Notes: generated by a model from the sequence alone, not told the origin. A DNA stretch of 18,385 nucleotides from Terramyces sp. JEL0728 (GCA_027603945.1 JADIIU010000192.1:1-18385), one strand, 5' to 3'. Positions 1 through 8,500 are shown, counted from the stretch's first letter. Made by a program: numbers and translations.

Positions 1-58
1 TTGGAGGTGTCCTTGTTCATTCTAAAGGCTTGTCTGAATTCGTTGGTTGGTAAAGTAA

Positions 59-1048
59 GAAGCAAAATCACAAGAACCTTTAAAATATACCATAAATCCC
101 TCCGTATATGGAAGCACTAATGGAAATTACCTAAATCCAGCCGGAGCTACTATGGTAATATCACAAATTACTGAGCAGTATGCGGGCTCTTTAATTCCAG
201 TATCAACAAATTGGAATGTTGTAAATGCTATTAAAAATTACACAGCTGACGAGACACGTAAAAAGGTTTTAACAGTTGGTGAATACTTTACTAATGACAC
301 TACGGGAACATTAATGGTAAATTCAAGTTATGATGTTGTAACGCCTATGCCCCTTGGTTTAAATTGGAATGCTTCGGACATCGTTCTCTGTGGAATGAAC
401 GGTGGATTACAACTTACATACGGCTTAGATAAAGCGTCAAATGTTTTAACAACTGGAACTTTTACTATTACTAATGTTGAACTTGTTTGTCGTCTTATTA
501 CACCTAGCGTTCAAGAATTACAACAATTAGATTCTGCTTTAAGAAACGGTTCTCAACTAAAAATAGAAACGAAATTATACAAGTGTGTTCCTATGGCATT
601 AACCTCAGCTACTTCCCAAGATTTATTAATAAATACTACTTATTTAGGTTCTCTTAATAGTATAGCAATGGTTACTCACGATACTGCCTCAGGATTCTTT
701 AACAATAGTAACATTGTAAAGGATTGGTATATAAATATTAACGGTCTAAGATATCCACAGAATAAAGCTATTACTGCTGGTGCTGAAACTCTTTATCAAT
801 TATTATCATCACAAAATGCATTAAATTCTAAATTGAATTATTCAGTTCAACCTTTCCAGTATTACAGCTGGTGTTCTTCGGGCGCGTTTGCATCAGGAAT
901 TCCATCAAATAATTCTCAACTTGATGTCGCCTTTAATTACAGTTCTGCTCCATCAGGTGCTGTTACATACTTTATTCTCGGATATGATGCATACGTAAAT
1001 ATTAATCTTATTGGAGTTGGCATAGACCCAGGTCCATTCCAACATTAG
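59..1048 (+). CDS. Major capsid protein, C-terminal part (double jelly-roll, polinton-like virus)
   Basis: This is probably the C-terminal part of a double-jelly-roll major capsid protein of a polinton-like or related Preplasmiviricota virus; such proteins form the hexons of the virion. The first ATG in frame is at 152 (298 residues), but the frame is open back to 59, after a TAA at 56-58, and the upstream codons look coding. The protein is rich in Asn, Thr and Ser, predicted all-beta, and ends with a compact hydrophobic strand. The motif INGLRYP (about residues 195-201) and the Tyr/Trp-rich stretch near residues 237-241 resemble the second jelly roll. Family capsids are usually 500-650 residues, so the N-terminal half is missing, in another frame or outside the window. 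A different frame is open at 3-50. The call rests on recognition of pattern plus the neighbouring packaging ATPase. The gene has no AATAAA after its stop. Confidence 0.6.
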   Translation, partial: EAKSQEPLKYTINPSVYGSTNGNYLNPAGATMVISQITEQYAGSLIPVSTNWNVVNAIKNYTADETRKKVLTVGEYFTNDTTGTLMVNSSYDVVTPMPLGLNWNASDIVLCGMNGGLQLTYGLDKASNVLTTGTFTITNVELVCRLITPSVQELQQLDSALRNGSQLKIETKLYKCVPMALTSATSQDLLINTTYLGSLNSIAMVTHDTASGFFNNSNIVKDWYININGLRYPQNKAITAGAETLYQLLSSQNALNSKLNYSVQPFQYYSWCSSGAFASGIPSNNSQLDVAFNYSSAPSGAVTYFILGYDAYVNINLIGVGIDPGPFQH

Positions 1049-1064
1049 CTACGATACCCTTTTC

Positions 1065-1100
1065 ATTTTTAAAAGAATAATTAAATATTATTTTAAAAAT
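1065..1100. terminator. Perfect 10-bp inverted repeat after the capsid gene
   Basis: Seventeen bases after the capsid stop, ATTTTTAAAA (1065-1074) is followed by its exact reverse complement (1091-1100), with an inner AATAAT/ATTATT pair in the loop. Palindromes at mRNA 3' ends are known for mimivirids and their virophages. A similar role here is inference; the AT-rich composition weakens it. Confidence 0.35.
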
Positions 1101-1110
1101 CTTAAACTAA

Positions 1111-1380
1111 ATGGCAACTTGGGATAACTTGCCACCAGAATTAATTGATATGATTTTTAAACAAAAGAAAAAGAATTTCTTTAATGAAAAAGCTAAACAA
1201 CTTGAATCTAATTTAAAGTTTTTTTCGTGTGATAGCCAAGGTTTAGCATTTCTAAAAATAAAACAAGGATATTTTAATGTAGTAACATATCACAATATAA
1301 GAATATTTAAGTTGTTTTTGAGAAAACCAAATGATATGCATTTGGTAACTGAATTTATATACGATATTAGTAATTTGTAA
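1111..1380 (+). CDS. Small F-box-like protein (89 aa) in the viral block
   Basis: This intact 89-residue frame starts at an ATG 63 bp after the capsid stop, behind a very AT-rich leader. Residues 4-16 read WDNLPPELIDMIF, the classical start of an F-box, which binds Skp1 in SCF ubiquitin ligases. The rest is Lys/Phe-rich and too short for the usual substrate-binding repeats, so the protein would be an F-box head with a short tail. F-box proteins are a recurring theme in large eukaryotic DNA viruses, where they redirect host ubiquitination. The position between capsid and ATPase genes, on the same strand, suggests it belongs to the viral element. The motif is short and the match could be fortuitous. 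Confidence 0.45.
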   Translation: MATWDNLPPELIDMIFKQKKKNFFNEKAKQLESNLKFFSCDSQGLAFLKIKQGYFNVVTYHNIRIFKLFLRKPNDMHLVTEFIYDISNL

Positions 1381-1402
1381 ATTCTGTTTTAACTTATAAA
1401 TT
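1372..1402. terminator. Stem-loop spanning two convergent stop codons
   Basis: AATTTGTAA (1372-1380) and TTATAAATT (1394-1402) form a 9-bp stem with one G-U wobble and a 13-nt loop. The left arm contains the TAA of the F-box-like gene, and the right arm contains the stop of the minus-strand mini-gene. It could serve as a shared bidirectional 3' end. The composition is AT-rich, so chance is possible. Confidence 0.3.
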
Positions 1403-1528
1403 GTCAGCCAAGTGATATCCAATGTTTGCACCTATTAACAAACCTGGAACATTTCCATGTAAAAACCCAAGTGTAGCTCCACTAAGTGTTCCAGCAACAA
1501 GTTTAATTTTACTCTTTTTCTTTGCCAT
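1394..1528 (-). CDS. 44-residue basic, glycine-rich hydrophobic peptide
   Basis: This short minus-strand frame has an ATG at 1528-1526 and a TAA at 1396-1394. It begins MAKKKSKIK and continues with a Gly/Ala/Leu-rich stretch in which glycines recur at short intervals (about residues 13, 17, 21, 25, 29, 33, 37), ending ADNL. A basic head followed by a glycine-zipper-like membrane-active helix resembles small virion or membrane proteins encoded near capsid genes in polinton-like viruses and virophages. It lies antisense between the F-box-like gene and the ATPase and converges with the former. A chance frame of this length is possible, but its composition is far from random. Function is unknown. 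Confidence 0.45.
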   Translation of the reverse strand: MAKKKSKIKLVAGTLSGATLGFLHGNVPGLLIGANIGYHLADNL

Positions 1529-1579
1529 TTGTAATACACATTAAATTAATTTAAGCAATTATATAGACCTTTGATTAAT

Positions 1580-2086
1580 ATGTTAAAGAAAAATAATAGA
1601 TTAAATAGATTCATGGAGAATCCTGATGAGACTTATGAGAATTTCATAGAGACGTTTGAGGAACCAAAAATTAAAATTTTGGATGATTTGGAAAAAGAAC
1701 AGAAAAGAACTATTGAGAGGTATGATAAAAAGATAGCAAACGATGTATTAGTAATTTTGGATGATTGTGTCTCATTTAAAAAGTTTATCAATTCATATGG
1801 ATTTGAGAAGTTTATATTTAATTCCAGACATTACAATATATCCTGTATAATTAGTAGTCAAACTTATTTTAGTATTCCAAAAACAATTAGACAGAATGCT
1901 AGCGGAATTTGTTTGTTTTTCAATGGAAATGAAAAAGATGTAAAGTTGATTTATGAGGAGAATTCTTGTAAATTGAATTTCAAAGAGTTTTTGGAAATGT
2001 ATAAGAGTGTTGTGAGTGTTCCATTTAATTTCTTGTATATTAATTATCAGAATACATTAGAGCATGAGGTCAGGACACTTTCTTGA
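1580..2086 (+). pseudogene. A32-like (FtsK/HerA) genome-packaging ATPase, 5'-truncated
   Basis: This frame (168 residues from the ATG at 1580) matches the second half of an A32-type packaging ATPase, which pumps viral DNA into capsids. VLVILDD (about residues 57-63) is the Walker B strand with its acidic pair. IISSQTYFSIPKTIRQNAS (about residues 92-110) fits the sensor strand and following helix of this family, and a conserved strand FNFLYINY lies near the C-terminus. The Walker A P-loop that should precede residue 1 is absent, and no such motif is seen in the ~180 bp upstream, which carry the antisense mini-gene. The protein would not bind ATP normally, so I call it a remnant. The last ~30 bases overlap an antisense hAT fragment, so the tail may be foreign sequence. 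Confidence 0.65.
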
Positions 2087-2383
2087 GTGGTGTTTTCGAA
2101 GGTGAGTTAACATTGTGCCAGTAGATGGTCCTGTCAGAACTTTAGGGTGGTTTTTTGGGCAGTAATTGCACCTTAATTTCTTAAGCGTCACTTCAGTTCC
2201 ATCTTTTATCTCTACCACCTCAAACTTTGTGTAGTGTTCACTATTTTCTTGACTTTGAGTGAGAGGTTGCAGATATCGTCTTCAACTAGTTGATCGTCGT
2301 CTTCTGCTCGTTGGTCAACTCCAATTAGTTGATCATCGCATTCAGTTCGTTGATCATCATCTTCAGCTATTGCCCTTCCCATC
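2058..2383 (-). pseudogene. hAT transposase N-terminus with BED zinc finger, frameshifted fragment
   Basis: On the minus strand an ATG at 2383 opens a frame with a repetitive Asp/Gln-rich stretch (DDDQ motifs). After a frameshift near 2290-2240 a second frame runs to the stop at 2058. It contains LRCNYCPKN and, about 18 residues later, THLRKHH, which together form a C-x2-C...H-x3-H BED-type finger as found at the N-terminus of hAT transposases. The dimerisation and catalytic domains that should follow would lie below 2058, where viral sequence stands instead, so this is a truncated piece. Its end overlaps the last bases of the ATPase frame and marks a junction. A related hAT core fragment lies on the opposite strand at 2702. 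Confidence 0.55.
2275..2360. repeat. Degenerate ~21-bp tandem repeat (GTTGATCATC type)
   Basis: Three to four imperfect units related to GTTGATCATCGCATTCAGTT and GTTGATCATCATCTTCAGCT follow one another. On the minus strand they encode the acidic DDDQ repeats ahead of the BED finger. Confidence 0.5.
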
Positions 2384-2409
2384 AGATTACAGATGAAAAA
2401 AAAGTCTTG

Positions 2410-2487
2410 GTTATGGGTAAAAACTAGGTAAAAATGGGTAGGTTAGAAAAGCTCCTAACTATACCCTAACCATACCCAGCCTTAGTT
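2410..2487. repeat. Remnant of a MITE ending TACCCAGCCTTAGTT
   Basis: The 15-mer TACCCAGCCTTAGTT at 2473-2487 recurs exactly at 4499-4513, where it is one end of a MITE. TAGGTAAAAATG also occurs in both copies (2425 and 4417). Between them GGGTAGGTTAG and CTAACTATACCC form an imperfect hairpin at about 2434-2464. No matching left terminus was found, so only the right end appears to survive. Confidence 0.4.
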
Positions 2488-2701
2488 CAAATGCATAATA
2501 ATCAGGACCTTCCCAATAACGCTACTTTTTCAAATCGAAATGATCTAACTAATATATTTGGTCAATTTTTTGGGATGTTTTGTCCCAAAAAAAGGCTTAG
2601 GGTTATTGCGTTTTTCAGCCAAAATAAAAAAGTGGTGACTTGCATATCAGCCACTACTTAAATTTCGCAGATATTAAATTAGTAGATTAAACCAAAAAAC
2701 A

Positions 2702-2880
2702 AACATTCTATTGGTCGCATTCAAACTTTTGACCGAAGAGCACGATGGAAAAAGTTTGGCTGACGCTTTGATTGAAGTTTTGGAAGACTTTGAAATTGCT
2801 GATAGACTACTTGGAGTAACGGCTGATAATGCATCAAACAACTCAACTATGATGGCTCATCTTGAACAGTATTACAAAGC
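2702..2880 (+). pseudogene. hAT transposase core fragment
   Basis: The frame contains FKLLTEEHDGKSLADAL followed by GVTADNASNNSTMM, the segment around an early catalytic Asp of hAT transposases, whose usual form is close to DNASNN. Only about 60 residues are present; flanking hAT domains are missing. There is no ATG, since the reading frame opens with TTG at 2711. It is fused in frame to the accessory ORF of the Tc1/IS630-like element and lies ~95 bp inside that element's left terminus. It therefore seems to be an insertion remnant or recombination product. It is on the strand opposite to the BED finger fragment at 2058-2383. Confidence 0.65.
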
Positions 2881-2890
2881 CAACTATTTA

Positions 2891-3748
2891 TTTTCAATCC
2901 AGCTGCAAGGATATGTGAAAGATTACACAAATCAGCAAAACCGGTCCTCTGAGGAATTAGAGGTAGTTTCTATCGATTGCAATAATGGTCTTGAGCTGAG
3001 GGAAAAGGTATGGGAGGCATTCGAACCAAAACTTGTAAATGGTGCAAAGTTGGTTGATGGGGTATTTAGGATCGATGAGAATCGTCCCACAAGTACAGAG
3101 ATGGATAATTATATATATATGAGACGACATCGACGCTCAACACCATTTGGGACCAACATACCTCCTTCAACTTTACAATCTTTACAGAACAGCGCGGAAC
3201 CAGTTGAAGTACACATTCTCAAATACTCGAATGTTTTAAAATTGAAGGACCATTGGAATTCCTTTCGAAAAGAATGTTTGGATCCCCCTTTAACTGATAG
3301 GTCAGGTGCCATATCAAATGAATTAGTACATGAATATGTTGATCGATTGAGGACCAATCATCCGGAGCTTAGTGGCGATTATGTTAATTGGGCGAGATGG
3401 ATTTTAAACAATAACCCTCCAGATAGGTGGGACACATTGACAAGAGATGGGCCACCACCAAACTTAAGTAATCAATTTCGAGACGGGGTTGACACTCCAG
3501 CGGATCAAGCTATCTCTTTGCTTTGAAACAACTTTGGAATTGTTCAAAGCTGCATGGCAGATATGAAAATGGAACAACTTAAAACAACACAGCAATCATA
3601 CATCCGTCTAATGCAAATAAGAATAGATGCGTTGGAATCCACACTGCAAACATACGATCGCATGGCAGGTGAAGTTATGGATCAAATTGACCTTGGCTTG
3701 CGCATTGAAAGGTTCAGAATACGAACAATTAGTTCAAGAACAATTTGA
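2891..3748 (+). pseudogene. Accessory ORF of the two-ORF transposon, copy 1
   Basis: From FSIQLQGYVKDYTNQQ onward this frame is colinear with the intact accessory protein at 13509-14468. Shared landmarks are KD..NQQ, a WEAFEP/WDLLQHH helix, TLQSL/TLQNL, DRSGAISN/DRASATSN, WARWIL/WASYIA and a PPP motif before a helix. A single in-frame TGA at 3524-3526 splits it. The same frame resumes from the ATG at 3554 with the coiled-coil tail (ALESTLQTYDRM matching the family tail). AATAAA at 3768 follows the stop. The family has no function that I recognise. The predicted coiled coil and its constant pairing with a transposase suggest a DNA-binding or oligomerising partner, which is inference. Confidence 0.6.
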
Positions 3749-3779
3749 TATAGATCATGCATAAACAAATAAAGACTTT

Positions 3780-4092
3780 TTATTGAATTGAATCATAATT
3801 GTCATCTCTATCATGATATCCTTCAGGAAATATTGGTGTACAGCCTGGATTAGCAGCTTCATATCCACATTTATTGAATATTTTGGTAAAGTTATATTGT
3901 TTATAGGAAGCAAAAATATTAGCTACATATTTGTTCATGTCCTTCTTGTTTTTAATCAAATCTTTCTCGTACCCTTTCAGAAAGCGCTGTTTAACCATCC
4001 CAAATAAAAATTCAATGGGTTAAAGAACGGGCAATAAGAAAATAGGGACTGCCCATATGCCGCATCATTTCCACTAAACTTGGATCGGTGCT
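3780..4092 (-). pseudogene. Tc1/IS630-like transposase C-terminus, copy 1 (frameshifted)
   Basis: The minus-strand frame from 3998 down to 3780 reads MVKQRFLKGYEKD and later FNKCGYEAANPGC, which matches FRKCGYE...NPGC of the copy at 14578-15845. Just upstream in another frame is SYCPFFNP, and in the restored local frame the catalytic-Glu motif PIEF precedes it by family order (YCPFxNxIEF in the other copy). Further upstream DPSLVEMMRHMGSP in a third frame matches the helix between the second Asp and the Glu. At least two frameshifts therefore exist. The stop codon is contained in an AATAAA (minus strand, 3779-3784). The N-terminal half is lost or hidden beyond the MITE. Confidence 0.55.
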
Positions 4093-4181
4093 TATCCAAT
4101 TTTGATGAAGGTCCGACTCTCTCATTTACCGGTATAGAGTAAATATCAATATCAGAACCAATTCTATCAGTATTTCTTTCA

Positions 4182-4509
4182 AAGGCTGGGCACTCATGGT
4201 AAAGTAGAATAAAGTGTTCTAATTCTACTCAGATGATATATCAATTGTCGAACAGCTATCAGGAGTCGCCAAGTCAACACCTAATGAAAATACACGTTCC
4301 GATGGTACGCTAGATGCTTGAACAGTCAGATAACCCTAACCCTATTCGTTTTCTTTCCAAAACCCTAAAATGTCACTGTTGGTATTCTGTCATTCCTTAC
4401 TTCCTTGGTGATTATTATAGGTAAAAATGTGCAGAGTAGCAAAATCTTTACTTATACCTATAAAAATACCGATTGGTAATGAGTAGAATACTCACGAGTA
4501 CCCAGCCTT
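4182..4509. mobile_element. MITE with ~17-bp terminal inverted repeats
   Basis: The left end AAGGCTGGGCACTCATG (4182-4198) is repeated inverted at the right end, which reads AAGGCTGGGTACTCGTG on the minus strand (4509-4493), 15 of 17 matching. The ~295-bp interior is AT-rich and non-coding and contains TATAGGTA/TACCTATA and AGTAGAAT/ATTCTACT inverted pairs. No convincing target duplication was seen. It abuts the decayed transposase of copy 1. I cannot assign it to a superfamily. Confidence 0.5.
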
Positions 4510-4774
4510 AGTTTTTGAGCTCCATTATAGACCCACATGTCCTTTACCATTTGAATAATTTTTTTCTAGTATATTTCGTACCTTTTTAACTCTAAACACA
4601 ACTTGGGCACACCTAAACATATTGTTCAATCTATCACATTTATTGTTTTTATACAATATAGTTTAGGAACAACAAGGTAATATCCATTATGTTTTATTAT
4701 GGGTTAAAACTCTGGTGGTTGATGTATTGTATATAATAATTGTTTTTGTTCAAATTCACTATCAAAATTTTGGT
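4510..4774. other. AT-rich intergenic stretch, no gene seen
   Basis: Between the MITE and the first ATG of the next gene I see only short broken frames on either strand. It presumably contains the promoter and 5' leader of the signal-anchored gene; a 15-codon frame (ATG at 4689) could be an upstream ORF. Confidence 0.4.
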
Positions 4775-5419
4775 ATGTTACTTTTTGTTATTACTCCAAT
4801 AGTTTTAGCTATTTACCCAACTTTTTTTCTTTACTGGAACCAGAATATCAGAGTAGATATTAGCACAGAAGGTGTTGTAGTTCCGAGAAATGAAACGATG
4901 GAGTTGTTCAGGAACGAATTTAATTATATGGAGGATTATTGTCAGGATGTTTTTCTTGACAGTAATTGCGCACTATTAGAAGGTTGTGTTGGTCGTAGTA
5001 TGATAGTAAGAGGAAGCGCTGGTTTTAACACAAGAGATGTGACTTACATTACACTAGCTCTAATTCCAAATATCATTGACAATCTTATTGAAAAAACAGC
5101 AAATAAATATTATAGTTGGACAGATGACCGTGGTAGATTAATGTGCAAACCCGCGACTAAATATCCTAATAACCCAGGAATGAGTGAAGGTGTTACCATC
5201 CCAAGGTTTATTCAAACACGTGTAGACGTAGGACCAATGTATCACTATTTTGAGGTTGAATTCAAATCATCAAGAAGAATTCCTTCGAAATATACTGCAC
5301 GAAATATACAAAACTCGTTCGCTAATGATAACGGAAAAGGAAATATTGTTTACACAATTAGAGATTTTGGAGTGGGTGAAACCCAATCAAGTTCACCAAA
5401 GCTTATTTTTCAACATTGA
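4775..5419 (+). CDS. Unrecognised ~214-residue protein with N-terminal membrane anchor or signal
   Basis: I chose the ATG at 4775; the longer frame begins with GTG, which is unlikely in a eukaryote. The first ~20 residues (MLLFVITPIVLAIYPTFFLY) form one hydrophobic segment without charges, either a signal peptide or a signal anchor, which would put the rest in the secretory lumen or outside. The remainder is soluble, mixed alpha/beta, with four Cys within about 75 residues of the middle. No known domain is recognised. It is intact, with AATAAA at 5450, 30 bp after the stop, and it converges on the HEPN-TPR gene with only 100 bp between stops. A host gene is likely. I see no link to the transposons. 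Confidence 0.5.
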   Translation: MLLFVITPIVLAIYPTFFLYWNQNIRVDISTEGVVVPRNETMELFRNEFNYMEDYCQDVFLDSNCALLEGCVGRSMIVRGSAGFNTRDVTYITLALIPNIIDNLIEKTANKYYSWTDDRGRLMCKPATKYPNNPGMSEGVTIPRFIQTRVDVGPMYHYFEVEFKSSRRIPSKYTARNIQNSFANDNGKGNIVYTIRDFGVGETQSSSPKLIFQH

Positions 5420-5519
5420 GTGATGTGGTTTTTTCATCTTAAATTGTTCAATAAAGTGTGTTTGGTTTTAATTTTGTTGGAATCAAACTTCATGTTGTGG
5501 TGTTAAATTGTTGCTTTAT

Positions 5520-8500
5520 TTAACCAGAGTGAGACATTGTAAAGACTTTGGCATTATTATTGTCTTTTCTTTGTAGAGCAATTGGACAAATCAAATTGTG
5601 TTTGTAGACCTTCCAATCTAAAACTTGGCATTCCCTTGAACAGTAATACACTCTTTTACATTTGGCGCATGTTTTTGTAGCGTCCACAGTACCACAAGCA
5701 GAACATATGTTGTTTTTCACACCCAAAACTATACTGTTGGGATTATCAACCCTAATTGCTGGTTTACCATCATTGCATAATCTAAAATAAGGATTAAAGA
5801 TTTTCAACTTTGTTCCAGGCAAATACACTTCAGATATCAAGTTCAAACCAACTTCCCTCGGATGTCCGTATATAAACAGTCTTTGCATTGATTTATTACA
5901 ATCAAAAATCAATACGTGGATAGATGGTACATATGTAAAAGCTCGTTCAAAAATAGTGACCTCTAAAACTTTACCTTCATAGACTTTATCAATTGTGGGA
6001 TCCATATCCTTTAATGTTATCGGCTCAAAAGTATCTGAATGAAGAGTTTGTGTTTTTGGAGGTTTCCAGGTTGAAAACATAAAATGATGATCCTTAAGTT
6101 CTAATTTTGCCATATCCGATAATTTCTGTCGGTAAGTAATGATCATTTCAATTCGCAATGGATCTGACAAAAATTCATCTTTTGACACAGAAGGCTTAGA
6201 ATAAGAGTTGGATTGATTTGGTGAAGCAAATATCGGTAATGACAGAATCTTGTTTGCCGATTCATATGGTAAATAGAAAGGAAACTGTGATTTTTCAGCT
6301 TCCAGTCCCAAGTTGTAGTACCGTTGAGCCTCTGGTGTAACTTGATTGTGAATATAAAATAAGATGACAGTTATTGCATAATAAGATTCAGGCAATTTTC
6401 TATGATCGGAGGGAGAAACATCAATGAAATCTTGATAAGCTGCAATCACACTTTCAAAGGCGGACGAATCACACAATCTGAGCATAGCCGCTTTATCGTA
6501 GAGATAATCAAAACGGTCTGGTTTGAGACGAATGCTTTCTTTCACATCAATAATGCCCTCTTCATATTTTTTCATAAAGCCTTTCATGCAACCTCTAATA
6601 TTCCAAAAGAAATCTACATTCGGATAATCTTTGATACAGCTGTCTAAAAATAACACGGTTTCTTTGTTATTTTGCATAAACAAAATTGATCTGCAAATTT
6701 TTAGATTTAGATCAAGCGTAGTGTTGACTTTGGAAGTCAACAAGAGTTTAACCACAGTTTCACGATAGTTTTCAAGCATATCTGAGGGGATACTAGCTAC
6801 AGAATGTTCTAAAAGATAGCATTGTGCTAATTCAGCGACACTCTGTTCATTGTCATTCCCCAAAGCCATCATTGACTTCATACATGATTGTAAGGCATAT
6901 ATCATTCTATTAGCGTATGTAGAATGATTTTTTGACCGTTCTTCAAGTACTAGTAACTTTTCAAAAATAGAATAGGGATTCTTTTCCCTATAACGAGCTT
7001 GTGGATTTAATGTAAGTTTCTTAAAGTCATTGATTGAAAACCTTGACCCGAATAAAAACCGTTCAAATCTTTGTTTGTTGGTTAGATTAGTAGCAGGTAG
7101 ATTTTTCTTTTTTTCCCAAGTCACAATATATGCAAAATAAGTACATTTCTTCTTTAACTCCTGTTTAAATTCTGATTCTGTAGCCTGTGCCAATACTGAA
7201 CCAGAACGAATAGCTCTTTCAAAATACATTTCGGCCCCATTGAAATCATAGTTTTCTTGCAACAGAAAGTATGCTAGAGAAATCATTGCAGAAGTATTTC
7301 CTCTATATGCACCGAGAGATAAATATTGTTCAGCTTTGATCAAGTCAAGTTGCACTCCTTTGCCTTTCCAATAGAAGAGCCCTAAATTGTGGGCAGATTC
7401 AGGACTACCATTTTCTGAAGCCTTTTTATACCAATCAGAAGCTAAGCAGAGATCTTTAACACACCCAAGCCCCTCAGCATAAGCATTACCAAGCACATGC
7501 TGGGCTTCGGCAACTCCTATTGTTAAAATTGAGATACCAGTATTTGGGCAATCTCCCATTATTTTTGGATCCATTTCAGCAGCTCTTTTAAACAAGTTAA
7601 AAGAGAATTGAATATTTTGTTCAACCCCCAAACCATTCTTATATAATAGAGCCAAGTTATAAATTCCGTCAGGATTATTCAAACTAGCAGCCTTGGAATA
7701 ATACTTTACAGCCATTTCATAATCTTGTTTTACATCAGTATCGCCGTCACGATACTGATGTCCTGTTAGTACAGCCTTTTCTGCAGGAGGCAATACTTCC
7801 TTCATCTTACTGATCATTCTGGGATGTGCAGATCCACCAGTTTTAGCGTGCAGATTTTCCAACCTTTCCGAAAATAGCATGGGCATTGCTTTGGGATTTA
7901 GATGATCTTGCCGTTGATCTTTGCCTAATTTTAACCGAAGGCGAAAGAGAGCAGATTCTGCAGTTTTAGTGGGGTTTTCCAAGATGGTAGCCTTTTCATA
8001 AGCAGATAAAGCCTTGTCGTTCTCTTTCAAACTTTCAAGAGCTAACCCTTTCCGGTAGTACCCTTTCCACCAGTCACGTTGGTATTCAATAGCTTTCTCC
8101 GAATCATCAAGAGACAATTCAGCAAAGTTTTGATAGATTGTCCATTGATTGAAAAGCTCCTCTTCTTCGGCTGTCTTTTCCTCCAAAGGGGTCTTGTTGT
8201 TAAATAGAGCCAAATAAGCAGCTGACCGGTTGGAATGCAAAACAGCTTTTTCATATAGAGAAATTCTTGAGCCACTAATGACACCTTGGGTGTATAATTC
8301 AGCTGCTAAAACATAGTGTCCTTGTTTGAAAAATGCGTTTCCTTTCTCTTTCAAAGCAATGACTTCTTCAATATTATCATCATTCAAAAAATCAATGTTC
8401 CAGTCCTTTTTGATTTGATAAAGTTCATCAGCATTGTCTCCTAGCCCTATCATAAGGCCAGAGAGTGTTTCCCACATTTCGTTCAAATGCAGATTTTTAA

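Larger units (their letters stand above)
2606..4181. mobile_element. Decayed copy 1 of the two-ORF Tc1/IS630-like element
   Basis: The left end is TTGCGTTTTTCAGCCAAAAT preceded by TA (2604-2605). It aligns with the left end of the complete copy at 13461: TTGCG, ten variable bases, then AAAAT. Inside lie a plus-strand accessory ORF (2891-3748) and a convergent, frameshifted transposase C-terminus on the minus strand (3780-~4092), the same order and orientation as the complete copy. A hAT fragment interrupts the left part, a MITE begins at 4182, and no right terminus was found. It is a non-autonomous fossil. Confidence 0.6.

Noticed and set aside
3..53. Open frame at the very start of the window that could be upstream capsid sequence
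   Set aside because: It ends in TAA and is in another frame from the capsid part at 59; too short to assign, and no attempt was made to join them.
4329..4348. CCCTAACCCTA, similar to TTAGGG telomere repeats; also TTAGGGTTA at 2598
   Set aside because: Only about two units, inside AT-rich mobile DNA; not an array.
4515..4700. Possible continuation of transposase copy 1 beyond the MITE (minus-strand MWVYNGAQ resembling VWIMDEAK)
   Set aside because: The catalytic Asp would be Asn, the frame is broken and the match is only a few residues; could be chance.
6402..6647. Frames inside the HEPN-TPR gene on the other strand or in other frames (e.g. 6402-6647, 8042-8284)
   Set aside because: Shadows of a long, domain-supported coding frame.
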